From Chryseobacterium sp. MEBOG06 (GTDB taxonomy: Bacteria > Bacteroidota > Bacteroidia > Flavobacteriales > Weeksellaceae), in contig NZ_CP084580.1 of the NCBI RefSeq assembly GCF_021869765.1, positions 3,596,001 to 3,660,000 of the forward strand: a stretch of DNA of 64,000 nt, given 5' to 3'. Both the position numbers and the translations under genes were made by a program. The notes beneath the pieces were generated by a model. The model was not told the origin of the DNA, did no database searches, and was given only the letters and a program-made list of their open reading frames with translations. Of the stretch, positions 35,393-44,087 are shown piece after piece. The stretch's first letter is position 1; every line of letters begins with the position of its first letter.

Positions 35393-35968
35393 TTATATCA
35401 TACTGAAATTCAACCTGAAATACAGTTTTTTATGACGGTCTATTTCTGAGGCATTTCGAAGAATGATGAAGATATTTGAGAGTACAATCAGGATCATAAT
35501 GATCAAAGTAGACTCTGGTCCCATCTTCAAAAAGATCCACAGCATAAATACAATGGGTGCCATAACCGTCCATACTATCTGTACGGAAATAATTTGTCTC
35601 GCCAGACTATTTCTCTGCTTCATTTTGAACATCAGCAGAAGCGGAACAAGAATATTCAGAGGAGGTAATATCACAAACAGGAGTGATGAAAGATTGATTA
35701 TTTTAATGAAAGAATAGTTGATATTTTCCAGTGCTTTGTCCTCTTCTTTCGATTCTGTCTTTACCTCACTTATTTCAGAAATTACAACGGTATCCTGTAG
35801 TACATTTTCCTGTATTTCCAATGCTTGTGCCAGCGCTCTAAGGGTATGTCCTTTAGGTTCTGTACCGGATTCTATCCGCTGAATGGTTCTTACAGAAATT
35901 TTCGATTTTTCTGATAATTCTTCCTGGGTCAGATTCTTTTGTTCTCTTATGGCTTTTAGCTTGGACAT
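35393..35968 (-). CDS. XRE regulator with C-terminal membrane segments
   Basis: This 191-residue protein has an N-terminal HTH_3 domain (LKAIREQKNLTQEELSEKSKI type, about residues 1-60), a short acidic linker, and then three to four hydrophobic segments (about 88-112, 128-145, 152-170). It is a membrane-anchored regulator, a frequent flavobacterial design. It lies 87 bases upstream of the serine hydrolase on the same strand and may control it. Direct repeats in that gap (35361-35390) could be its operator, which is inference. Confidence 0.82.
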   Translation of the reverse strand: MSKLKAIREQKNLTQEELSEKSKISVRTIQRIESGTEPKGHTLRALAQALEIQENVLQDTVVISEISEVKTESKEEDKALENINYSFIKIINLSSLLFVILPPLNILVPLLLMFKMKQRNSLARQIISVQIVWTVMAPIVFMLWIFLKMGPESTLIIMILIVLSNIFIILRNASEIDRHKKLYFRLNFSMI

Positions 35969-36099
35969 AGTAAAGATTACGTGAAATGTATTCTCAATTA
36001 ATTTTCAGCGGCTAATTTACAGTTTTTTAAGGAGTAATATTTTTTTATCTGAGATCATCTGATTATAGATGACATATTTTTGGAATCAATATAATTGAA

Positions 36100-36127
36100 A
36101 TCCGGAACAGTTTATTCTGTTCCGGAT
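36100..36127. other. orphan perfect hairpin
   Basis: ATCCGGAACAG (36100-36110) and CTGTTCCGGAT (36117-36127) form an 11-base-pair stem with a 6-base loop. It lies between divergent genes, where no terminator is needed, and is followed by only a short T run on the minus strand. Confidence 0.6.
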
Positions 36128-36427
36128 GTCGGTGTAAAGTCATATAAAAATTTGGACCCACTGGTTAGCTTATCATTACGGCGCAAATTTCAGATTTATA
36201 TTTTGAATACCTTACCGTAAAAATACGTAATTACAGGATAGGGCATGCATGATCAATGAAAACATAAGCAACTAAAAATCAATGAAATAAATATAAAAAA
36301 ACATTAAATACTCTATCTTTAGCAACGATCCTTTGATATTTATTGAAGCCTGATTAAGCGTTTACAACATCGAAATTTTTGAATAATGATCTTATTATAT
36401 TAAAGCCATTCTCTTAAAAATATAGTA

Positions 36428-36435
36428 TAGATTTG
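36428..36435 (+). promoter_or_regulatory. -7 promoter box for AraC gene
   Basis: TAGATTTG is a perfect TAnnTTTG match, 17 bases before the ATG at 36452, implying a very short leader. Confidence 0.65.
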
Positions 36436-36451
36436 CAAAAAATGCTTAAAA

Positions 36452-37318
36452 ATGAAGCACACCATTCCCACTTATGATTTGAGTGAAATTTCCACCCATC
36501 GTTTTCATGTGAAGAAAATGGATCAGCATACAGAACATAAAGAAGAAGTTCTAATGGATAAAGGGATCCACCGAGACAGCCATTATATCTTTACCTGTAT
36601 GGAAAGTGGCCATGTCAAAATGATGGTAGATTTCAATGTCATGGAAGTGCAGGATTCAACCGTTTTCTGTCTTTTACCAGGTCAGGTACATCAGGGACTT
36701 CTGATGAAAGATGTGAACGGATGGTTTATTGCTATAAAATCTGATATGGTTCCGGATGCTGTACGTTCTGTTTTTGAAGAGTCTTTGGAAGAAATAAAAC
36801 CTTTAACAATAGATAAAAACTGGGTGGAAAAGATCAGCAATGCAGCTTCTATGCTTCATGCTTCCTATACAGATGAAATGCTTTCTTCCAAAGAAGGTTC
36901 TTTAGTGATCCAGTCTTTACTTCATGCTGTGCTGGGTATGTTTGCTTTTATTTATTCAAAAGAAAGCAGTTCCCAGACAGTGGGTGAAAGCCGTTCTTTG
37001 CAGCTTGCCAGGGCATTCAGGATTATGGCGAGGCAGAACTATAAAACCATGAAAAGTCCATCAGAATATGCTGAAATGCTTGCTATCTCGAGAGGATACC
37101 TTACAGAAGTAACCCGCGAAGTGACCGGTAAACCGGCACAGCATTGGATTCATCAGGAAATTTTAATTGAGGCAAAAAGATTATTGGCATTTACCCATCT
37201 TACGATAAAAGAAATTGCCTATGAACTGGGGTACAGTGACCATACGTACTTCACCCGTTTATTTTCAAAACTGGAAGACCAGTCACCATCAGAATTCCGA
37301 AACCTAAACAGGAAATAA
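36452..37318 (+). CDS. AraC family transcriptional regulator
   Basis: This 288-residue protein has a cupin-like N-terminal domain (HYIFTCMESGHVKMMVDF, LLPGQVHQG) and a C-terminal AraC double HTH with IAYELGYSDHTYFTRLFSKLE at about residues 255-275. It is a close relative in design of the regulator at 25336-26184. The next gene, 87 bases away, encodes a siderophore-interacting flavoprotein with its own promoter, so it may control iron-related genes. The signal is unknown. Confidence 0.88.
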   Translation: MKHTIPTYDLSEISTHRFHVKKMDQHTEHKEEVLMDKGIHRDSHYIFTCMESGHVKMMVDFNVMEVQDSTVFCLLPGQVHQGLLMKDVNGWFIAIKSDMVPDAVRSVFEESLEEIKPLTIDKNWVEKISNAASMLHASYTDEMLSSKEGSLVIQSLLHAVLGMFAFIYSKESSSQTVGESRSLQLARAFRIMARQNYKTMKSPSEYAEMLAISRGYLTEVTREVTGKPAQHWIHQEILIEAKRLLAFTHLTIKEIAYELGYSDHTYFTRLFSKLEDQSPSEFRNLNRK

Positions 37319-37371
37319 ACACTACCCACGAAATGTCCAATTAATTCCCTGAAACGGCTATGGCTATATTC

Positions 37372-37379
37372 TAATTTTG
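37372..37379 (+). promoter_or_regulatory. -7 promoter box for siderophore-interacting protein
   Basis: TAATTTTG is a perfect TAnnTTTG match 34 bases before the ATG at 37406. A second, one-mismatch box TTCCTTTG is at 37384-37391. Confidence 0.55.
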
Positions 37380-37405
37380 AAGCTTCCTTTGCAATAAAAT
37401 TATTT

Positions 37406-38128
37406 ATGCCAAGTTTACCAAAGTGGATCAACGATACTGTAGAAAATGTCTGGTCCTCAAAATTTAAAGACTGTACTGTCACCTATATAGAAACTATTAC
37501 TCAGCATCTTCGCAGGATTCGTTTTGAAACGGATTTGCAGGATGTTCAGTTTGAACCGGCTTACGCGATAGGAATAAGAGTGAACGACAGAGATTTCCGT
37601 AATTATTCGCCTTTTAATTTCAATAAGGAATCCGGTACTTTTGATGTTATTTTTCATATACATGATACAGCTGCTGTGGGAAGTAATTTTGTGACCCAGC
37701 TTTCCATTGGGGATTCTGTAAAAATTTTAGTACCCAGAGGAAAACGTTTCTATGAGCCCCTTGCTAAAATTCATTTTTCTATAGGGGATGAAACTTCACT
37801 TGGAAGTTCTCTTTCCATCAAAGAAGCTGTAGATCAGGGTAAAGGTACATTTATATGTTTGCATGAACTGGAAGAAATTATTGCTCTGGAAACTTTGCAT
37901 CTATATGGCTACCACAGCCCTAAAAATAGTACGATGAGAATGATAGAAGCCTTAAATGATTTCCTGAATGAAGAAAATGAAGCCATCCATAATGGTGAAG
38001 CTGTTTTTTATCTTACAGGGAACGGTGAACGGATGTCTCTCTTCAGAAAATTTCTCAAGGCAAGAGGTGTTTCTCCAAAATGTATAAAATCACAGGCGTA
38101 TTGGATAGAGGGGAAAAGAGGGCTATAG
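37406..38128 (+). CDS. siderophore-interacting protein (flavin reductase type)
   Basis: This 240-residue protein fits the siderophore-interacting/ViuB family. The first half is a beta-barrel FAD-binding domain (RIRFETDLQ, RDFRNYSPFNF with the RxYS-type flavin contact in a slightly altered form) and the second half is an NAD(P)H-type domain (FICLHELEEIIALETL, GEAVFYLTGNGERM). Such enzymes reduce ferric siderophores in the cytoplasm to release iron. The flavin motif RxYT/S is kept as R-N-Y-S. It is preceded by an AraC regulator, similar in layout to PchR-type control of iron uptake. Confidence 0.82.
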   Translation: MPSLPKWINDTVENVWSSKFKDCTVTYIETITQHLRRIRFETDLQDVQFEPAYAIGIRVNDRDFRNYSPFNFNKESGTFDVIFHIHDTAAVGSNFVTQLSIGDSVKILVPRGKRFYEPLAKIHFSIGDETSLGSSLSIKEAVDQGKGTFICLHELEEIIALETLHLYGYHSPKNSTMRMIEALNDFLNEENEAIHNGEAVFYLTGNGERMSLFRKFLKARGVSPKCIKSQAYWIEGKRGL

Positions 38129-38433
38129 TATAAAATAACATCCACAAAGATTAATATAATCTTTCACCTTTATTTCGAAATCAGAATTCAAATTTTCACA
38201 TTTATTAAGAACTGCCATTTAACTCCCATCCAGCATAATAGATCTCCTATTATGCTTTTTTATGCAATAAATATAACCTACTAAAAAACAAATTTTTAAT
38301 TGGTATCATCATTACGGATTCCCGTAATGATGATAAAGGTGTTGTATCTATTTTTACCACAATATAAAAACCAAGATTCGGCATTCCATGAAGATCGGAA
38401 TTGGTATAAGATACAACAACTTAAATAGATTTT
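38129..38433 (+). other. structured leader region of the Ter operon
   Basis: This 305-base gap has no gene but two nested signals near the end. A perfect 13-base-arm hairpin with a 4-base loop lies at 38305-38334 (arms ATCATCATTACGG and its complement). Just after it, GTTGTATCT at 38341-38349 pairs with AGATACAAC at 38409-38417, enclosing 59 bases with further ACCAA/TTGGT pairing. The second stem ends 16 bases before the TerD start codon. It could be a cis-acting regulatory RNA or DNA operator pair; no perfect promoter box was found. Confidence 0.55.
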
Positions 38434-39009
38434 ATGGCAATTAATTTACAAAAAGGTCAAAAAATTAATATTGGATTACATAGTATGACCATTGGTTTGG
38501 GATGGGATCCCAGCGAGGGAACTAGTTTTGATTTTGATCTGGACGCTTCTGCTTTCATGATCGATGAGAGCCGGCTAATTCCTTCAGACCCTTTTTTTAT
38601 TTTTTACGGAAATACACAATCTCCGGATGGAGCCTTAGTGCATACAGGAGATGATCCTGACGGTAAATCAAGTGATGGAGACGACGATGAATCCATTATT
38701 GTAGATCTCTCTAAAATAGATCCCCGTATTACAGAAATACTGTTTGTTGTGACCATCCACGATGCCGGCATACGGAAACAGAATTACGGGCAAGTCCGCA
38801 ATTCATACATTAGAATTGTAGATAACAGTAACGGGCAGGAAATCGCTAAATATGAACTGGGTGAAGATTTTTCTATTGAAACAGCAGTAGAATTCGGCCG
38901 GCTTTATAAAAAAAATGAACAGTGGAAATTTGAAGCTTCCGGGATCGGATACAGAGAAGACCTGGCATTTTTTCTTTCAAAATATTACAAAGGAAATATT
39001 ATTAAATAA
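38434..39009 (+). CDS. TerD family stress protein
   Basis: This 191-residue protein is a TerD domain: it opens INLQKGQKINI, has GLGWDP, FDFDLDASAF and HTGDDPDGKSSDGDDDESI, the acidic loops that bind calcium in TerD. It is cytoplasmic. TerD-type proteins act in tellurite resistance and in phage or colicin protection through chemical stress responses. It is the first gene of a seven-gene operon. The length is the usual one for the family. Confidence 0.93.
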   Translation: MAINLQKGQKINIGLHSMTIGLGWDPSEGTSFDFDLDASAFMIDESRLIPSDPFFIFYGNTQSPDGALVHTGDDPDGKSSDGDDDESIIVDLSKIDPRITEILFVVTIHDAGIRKQNYGQVRNSYIRIVDNSNGQEIAKYELGEDFSIETAVEFGRLYKKNEQWKFEASGIGYREDLAFFLSKYYKGNIIK

Positions 39010-39017
39010 ATAAAACT

Positions 39018-39677
39018 ATGTCTATCAACCTACAGAAAATCACCCTTGAAAAAAAGGGTGACACTCACTCCATTGATCTTACCAAAACCGGGATTTCTCA
39101 AAAGGAAATCGTCATCAATCTCAACTGGTCACAACCTCAGCAAAAAAAGGGCTTTTTCTCAAGCTTATTAGGCGGAAACAATAGTATAGATCTGGATCTG
39201 GGATGCTTTTATGAATTACAGAATGGCAAGAAAGACTGTATAGACGGTCTTCAGTTTGCCAATGGCAATGGCGGAAGCAGAGAAAAACTGACCAGACAGG
39301 GAAGGTATAATGATACTCCGTTTATCTGGCATACGGGAGATGACCGTGGCTCAAATGCCGGTTCCGGTGAAAATATCCTTGTAAATCCCAATGGAATCAA
39401 CAGTCTGAAAAGAATAGTGATCTATTGCTTCATCTATGACGGAGTTGCAAGATGGAATGAAACAAATGGCATAATCAATATCAAAGCTTCGGGAAATCCT
39501 GATATAGAAGTTGAAATGGGCAAACAGAATGACTCCAGAAAATTCTGCGCTATTGCAGAAATCCTCTTCTTTCCCAATTCTATGCAGGTAAAAAAACTGG
39601 TCACCTTCCATAATTCTCATGCCGATTGTGATAAAATGTATCATTGGGGAATGAAATGGGCACCAGGATCTAAATAA
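39018..39677 (+). CDS. TerA-like tellurium resistance protein
   Basis: This 219-residue TerD-superfamily protein has SIDLDLGCFYEL, HTGDDRGSNAGSGENI and a following IVIYCFIYDG strand, the set of landmarks that places it near TerA rather than TerD/E/Z. It lies eight bases after terD and starts with the related MSINLQK. It probably forms a metal-binding complex with the other Ter proteins. The exact TerA name is by resemblance. Confidence 0.85.
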   Translation: MSINLQKITLEKKGDTHSIDLTKTGISQKEIVINLNWSQPQQKKGFFSSLLGGNNSIDLDLGCFYELQNGKKDCIDGLQFANGNGGSREKLTRQGRYNDTPFIWHTGDDRGSNAGSGENILVNPNGINSLKRIVIYCFIYDGVARWNETNGIINIKASGNPDIEVEMGKQNDSRKFCAIAEILFFPNSMQVKKLVTFHNSHADCDKMYHWGMKWAPGSK

Positions 39678-39714
39678 TTATAAAAATAAATAATAACAAT
39701 TAAAAACTACCACT

Positions 39715-40353
39715 ATGAGAAGATTACCCGTCTATTTACTACTTGATATATCAGGATCAATGTCCGGAGAACCTATTGAATCCGTGAAAAATGGAGTACA
39801 GATGATGCTTCATTCACTAAGGAAGGATCCTCAGGCCATAGAAACAGCTTTTGTAAGCATTATTACTTTTGACAGTGAAGCGAAACAGCTTGTTCCCTTA
39901 ACAGATTTAGCCTCTTTTCAGATGCTGGACCTGAAAGCTTCCGGAACTACTTCTTTAGGGGCAGCATTAGGCCTTTTAGCAGACAAAATGCAATCTGAAA
40001 TTATCAAAACAACACCTGAACAAAAAGGGGACTGGAAACCTCTGTCTTTTATTATGACAGATGGTGTCCCTACTGATAACTGGCAGGCAGGATATCAAAA
40101 ATTAAAATCAGTAAATAAAGGATTGATCGTAGGATGTGCTGCCGGGCAGGGAGCTGATGATACTGTGCTGAGGCAGATTACTGAAGCAGTTGTAAAATTG
40201 GATAATGCAGACTCTGAAAGTATCTCAAAGTTCTTTCAATGGGTTACCGCTTCTATTTCCACTACTTCTACCAAAGTTGAAACAACCGGTGTGGAACTGG
40301 CAGGAATAGATCAGCTGCCTCCTCCTCCATCCGAACTGGTAATTGTAGCTTAG
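39715..40353 (+). CDS. TerY-type vWA protein 1
   Basis: This 212-residue von Willebrand A domain protein has the metal-ion-dependent adhesion site D11-I-S-G-S15 and a later MTDGVPTD. It has no signal peptide, so it acts in the cytoplasm. TerY proteins are partners of a PP2C phosphatase and a kinase in the TerY-P triad. It is followed after one base by a paralogue. Its C terminus is proline-rich (PPPPSE). Confidence 0.9.
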   Translation: MRRLPVYLLLDISGSMSGEPIESVKNGVQMMLHSLRKDPQAIETAFVSIITFDSEAKQLVPLTDLASFQMLDLKASGTTSLGAALGLLADKMQSEIIKTTPEQKGDWKPLSFIMTDGVPTDNWQAGYQKLKSVNKGLIVGCAAGQGADDTVLRQITEAVVKLDNADSESISKFFQWVTASISTTSTKVETTGVELAGIDQLPPPPSELVIVA

Positions 40354-40354
40354 T

Positions 40355-40993
40355 ATGAACAGAAGATTATTAACCTATTTTCTTTTAGATACTTCCGGTT
40401 CAATGCGTGGGGAACCTATTCAGGCTTTAAACAATGGCTTCAACGGGCTCATAAGTATGCTGCGGGCAGATCCGCAGGCAATGGATTCTCTTTATATAAG
40501 TGTTATCACCTATAACCGTGAAGTTCATAATATCATCCCTCTCATTGATCTCGCAAGCTTTCAGCCTATAGAAATAGTATGCCCCGACAGTGGCCCCACT
40601 CACACAGGAGATGCACTTGAAATGACCTGTAATCTTGTTAATAAAGAAATTATCAAAGGCTCTCCGGACCGTAAAGGAGACTGGAAGCCTTTACTTTTTG
40701 TCTTTACTGATGGGAAACCTTCTGATATTCAGAAATACAGAGAAATGATCCCTCAAATAAAATCGCTGGATTTTGGAGTGATTGTAGGTTGTGCTGCAGG
40801 ACCGGATGCAGAAGTAAGCTTTCTGCAGGAACTTACAAATCATGTTGTAAAGCTGGAATCTACGGACGCCAATACCCTGACTACCTTTTTTAAATGGGTA
40901 AGCACCTCTATTGAAATGGGGGGAAGATCTCAGGGGACCGGCGAAACGATGATCTTACCGCCACCGCCAAGAGAATTAAACATCATCATATAA
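40355..40993 (+). CDS. TerY-type vWA protein 2
   Basis: This 212-residue paralogue of the preceding protein has MIDAS D12-T-S-G-S16 and FTDGKPSD, and the same proline-rich end (PPPPREL). The two have the same length and align throughout, so they are a tandem duplication that has diverged. Two TerY proteins next to one phosphatase and one kinase is a common Ter layout. A hairpin lies in the gap to the next gene. Confidence 0.9.
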   Translation: MNRRLLTYFLLDTSGSMRGEPIQALNNGFNGLISMLRADPQAMDSLYISVITYNREVHNIIPLIDLASFQPIEIVCPDSGPTHTGDALEMTCNLVNKEIIKGSPDRKGDWKPLLFVFTDGKPSDIQKYREMIPQIKSLDFGVIVGCAAGPDAEVSFLQELTNHVVKLESTDANTLTTFFKWVSTSIEMGGRSQGTGETMILPPPPRELNIII

Positions 40994-41008
40994 AATAATT
41001 ATGAGAAG

Positions 41009-41047
41009 AATACCCTTAACGCTATACTACAGGGCTTTAAGGGTATT
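41009..41047. other. intercistronic hairpin in the Ter operon
   Basis: AATACCCTTAA (41009-41019) pairs perfectly with 41037-41047 across a 17-base loop. There is no T tract after it, so it is more likely an RNA processing or stability element than a terminator. Confidence 0.6.
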
Positions 41048-41087
41048 TCATAAGAAAGAGTTGACTTAAACAGAATATTAGGAGAGT

Positions 41088-42566
41088 ATGGAAACATTTT
41101 TAAAAGGAATTTTAAAAGATTTTGAGATCGAAGAAAATAAAGTAGTGGAGACTACTATTTCAAAACTGATACAAAATGCTAAAGTAAGCGATCTCGAAAA
41201 ATCGATGACCTCAATAAAGAAACAGGTTTTAGACCTATTTAATATGTACAGAGATAAAGAGGAATTTAGAGAAAAGAATATCAGCCTTCCGAACGCCAAT
41301 GCCAAAAAGGAATATCAGTTTTCATTTGATCCAAGTGAAAATCCCAATATTATTATTCGAGACATCAAAAATCTTGATATTGTGGGGCTTCGTTTTGATG
41401 CTGAGAACTGTTGCATCACAGGAACCCCTACAGTGGCCAATAATATTGATATTCAAATTGTCTTTTACAACAAAAATGATAAAAACGAAACAGATGATAT
41501 TAAGGTCGTTCCATTTGTCGTCAATGCAGATCCAAAAGATCTCTGGATAGATAAACCCAGTGATAAAGGGAGTCGATTTGCTAAATCCGATACGGCTAGC
41601 CTCTCTGCAACGTTTCTTGATAAAAAAATTGTAATAGCCTCCAAACGGGGACGTTCACACGCACATGCAGGAACTTTTAGAGATGATGATTTCTATGTAC
41701 AGGATTTACCGGATGACTGGGCGATTGCAGCCATTGCAGATGGTGCAGGATCTGCTCAATATGCACGTATGGGTTCACAAATCGCAACAGAATTTATTTC
41801 GAAAAGTTTTGATGATTCTGATCTGCTCACCTTACTTTCAAATCATGTCACTGATTTTTTCTGCGAGACAATAAAGCCTGAAATGCCAGATACTGTGGAG
41901 AGTGATCATAATCCTTCTATTGCAAACGAAAATAAAGATACAGCACCTGATCATGAAACTACTGAAAAACAAACAAATAACAACAAGCTTCAAAAAAAAT
42001 CGGCGATCATCAATATTCTTTATAAAAGTGTAAGAAATCTGTATCATGAACTTAAAAACTTCGCAGATAAAGAGGCTTTAAGCATTAAGGATCTGAATAC
42101 AACGATCATCTTTTCTCTTGCCAAAAAATTTGAATTTGGTTATGTGGTACTCACTTTTGGTGTAGGTGACTGCCCTATTAATATACTTACGGATAATGAT
42201 GAAAAGGTCCAGCTTCTTAATGTAATGGATGTAGGAGATGTTGGCGGAGCAACCCGTTTTATCACGATGAATGAAATATTTTCAAATCCTGATATGGGAT
42301 CACGCTTCGGAATCAACTGCTTTGAAGATTTTTCAAAACTATTTCTGATGACAGATGGAATATATGATCCAAAATTTCTTGTTGAAAGCAAGCTGGAGAA
42401 TATTGAAAACTGGAAGGAGTTTTTAAAGGATCTCAATGGTGAAAATGAAGAAGTGGTAAAAGTAGATTTCGAAGAAGACACCGATATCGAAGCACAATTG
42501 CTTCACTGGATGGACTTTTGGAGCAAAGGAAATCATGATGACAGAACAATAGCTATAATCTACTGA
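41088..42566 (+). CDS. PP2C-type protein phosphatase of the TerY-P triad
   Basis: This 492-residue protein has an N-terminal helical part, a small beta domain at about residues 75-145 with an Ig-like/putative cadherin-style pattern (LRFDAENCCITGTPT), and a PP2C phosphatase domain from about 185 with RGRSHAHAGTFRDDDF, IADGAGSA and, near the end, LMTDGIYD and NHDDRT, which carry the metal-binding aspartates. An Asp/Glu/Lys/Asn-rich insertion lies near residue 265-305. Together with TerY and the kinase it forms the phosphorylation triad of Ter systems. A GGAGAG ribosome-binding-like sequence lies just before the start, unusual for this phylum. Confidence 0.87.
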   Translation: METFLKGILKDFEIEENKVVETTISKLIQNAKVSDLEKSMTSIKKQVLDLFNMYRDKEEFREKNISLPNANAKKEYQFSFDPSENPNIIIRDIKNLDIVGLRFDAENCCITGTPTVANNIDIQIVFYNKNDKNETDDIKVVPFVVNADPKDLWIDKPSDKGSRFAKSDTASLSATFLDKKIVIASKRGRSHAHAGTFRDDDFYVQDLPDDWAIAAIADGAGSAQYARMGSQIATEFISKSFDDSDLLTLLSNHVTDFFCETIKPEMPDTVESDHNPSIANENKDTAPDHETTEKQTNNNKLQKKSAIINILYKSVRNLYHELKNFADKEALSIKDLNTTIIFSLAKKFEFGYVVLTFGVGDCPINILTDNDEKVQLLNVMDVGDVGGATRFITMNEIFSNPDMGSRFGINCFEDFSKLFLMTDGIYDPKFLVESKLENIENWKEFLKDLNGENEEVVKVDFEEDTDIEAQLLHWMDFWSKGNHDDRTIAIIY

Positions 42567-42567
42567 T

Positions 42568-44079
42568 ATGAATATTATAAAGATACACTCTGTTATCGAC
42601 CCAACCAGAAGTTATGAATACGTTGATGACGGAAATCCTAAAGTAGGTGGAGTAAAAGATGTCTATTTTTCACCTGATAAGAAATATGCCGTAGCTTTCT
42701 TTCGTGATCCTATTGATTTTAACCACAAAGAGAGTCTTAAAAAAATTGTAACTCTCTACCATAACAATATAAAAAATGGAAGCTCTTCTGATTATTTTTT
42801 AGATGAAATCTACAGATGGCCTTATGACGCTGTAGAAAAAAGCGGGAAATGGGGAGTGATTGTACCTTTTTATAATAAAAAATTTTTCTTTGAAAAAGGA
42901 TATTCATCTAATGAAACCATAAAAAACGGTGAAAAAATCGGAAAATGGTTTACCACTCCTTCTTTCAGGAATAAACAATATCCATTGTCTCTGGACAAGT
43001 CTGAGCTGGGAGACTGGCTGAGCTACTTCCAAATTGCCATTAATATCTCCAGAGGAGTCAAAAAAATGCATCAAATGGGATTGGCTCATTCAGATCTCTC
43101 TTATAACAATGTACTTGTAGATCCGGTGACAAAATCTGCCTGCATTATAGATATTGACGGCCTTGTAGTACCGGGACTTATCCCTGCAAAGGTAATAGGA
43201 ACCGCTGATTTTATCGCTCCCGAGGTTTTAAAAACAAAACATCTTCACATTGAAGATTCTAACCGTATACTTCCCAATCAAAAAACAGATCTTCACGCCC
43301 TTCCCGTTCTTATTTATATGTATCTGCTCCGAAGACATCCCTTCAGAGGAGGAAAAATATGGGATCTTGATGCTGAAAAAGATGAAATGCTTGCCATGGG
43401 AGAAAAGGCTGTTTTCATTGAGCATCCTGACAATACCGTTAACAGGGTAAAATCTAACCATCTGAAGAAATGGAATACATTTTGGGGAGATCCTGAAAAA
43501 TCCCCCTTCACCATTACTGGTCCTTATCTGACTGATCTCTTTAAAAAGGCTTTTATTGACGGGCTTCACAATCCCCTGCTAAGACCCATTGCCAATGAAT
43601 GGGAGACCGCTCTTTTAAAAACGGTAGACCTTATACAGCCCTGCAGCAACCCTGATTGTGATGAAAAATGGTATGTATTTGATAATACATCAGTTCCCAA
43701 ATGTCCTTTTTGCGGGACGGCCCACAAAGGCAGCCTGCCTATTATTGATCTGTATTATAAGTTTAAAGACAATGTATGGAAGCCGGAGAATCACAGGCTG
43801 ATGGTATATCATAACCAATATCTTTTCAAATGGCATGTTTCTAAAAAAGTAATCCGAAATGAAAGTCTTACAAAAGAGGATAAGAAGCCTGTAGGATATT
43901 TTACATTTTATCAGAATAAATGGATGCTTGTCAACCAGGGATTATCTTCCATGAAAGATTTGTCTGAAAATAAAGAGATCCCTATCAATTCTATGGTAGA
44001 AATAAAGGACGGAAAGAAAATCATCCTTTCTGATGAGGAAGGTGGAAGACTTATGTACATTACTTTAATTAATAAATAA
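42568..44079 (+). CDS. divergent protein kinase with C-terminal zinc ribbon
   Basis: This 503-residue protein has a kinase-like fold. The catalytic loop is H174-S-D176-LSYNN181, in place of HRDLKxxN, and the metal-binding DFG site is D195-I-D197-G. After these come APEV and a helical lobe with the conserved RRHPFRGG. Near residue 355-385 a zinc ribbon with C-x4-C and C-x2-C (CSNPDC, CPFC) follows, then a C-terminal beta domain. It begins one base after the phosphatase stop. It is the kinase of the TerY-P triad, probably balanced by the PP2C protein. Confidence 0.87.
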   Translation: MNIIKIHSVIDPTRSYEYVDDGNPKVGGVKDVYFSPDKKYAVAFFRDPIDFNHKESLKKIVTLYHNNIKNGSSSDYFLDEIYRWPYDAVEKSGKWGVIVPFYNKKFFFEKGYSSNETIKNGEKIGKWFTTPSFRNKQYPLSLDKSELGDWLSYFQIAINISRGVKKMHQMGLAHSDLSYNNVLVDPVTKSACIIDIDGLVVPGLIPAKVIGTADFIAPEVLKTKHLHIEDSNRILPNQKTDLHALPVLIYMYLLRRHPFRGGKIWDLDAEKDEMLAMGEKAVFIEHPDNTVNRVKSNHLKKWNTFWGDPEKSPFTITGPYLTDLFKKAFIDGLHNPLLRPIANEWETALLKTVDLIQPCSNPDCDEKWYVFDNTSVPKCPFCGTAHKGSLPIIDLYYKFKDNVWKPENHRLMVYHNQYLFKWHVSKKVIRNESLTKEDKKPVGYFTFYQNKWMLVNQGLSSMKDLSENKEIPINSMVEIKDGKKIILSDEEGGRLMYITLINK

Positions 44080-44087
44080 TTCAAAAT

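Larger units (their letters stand above)
35969..36451. other. 483-base intergenic region between divergent regulators
   Basis: No gene is supported here. It holds a perfect 11-base-arm hairpin (36100-36127), the 13-mer CCGTAAAAATACG at 36215-36227 that recurs at 47762-47774, a one-mismatch -7 box TATCTTTA at 36314-36321 and the perfect box at 36428-36435. Confidence 0.6.
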
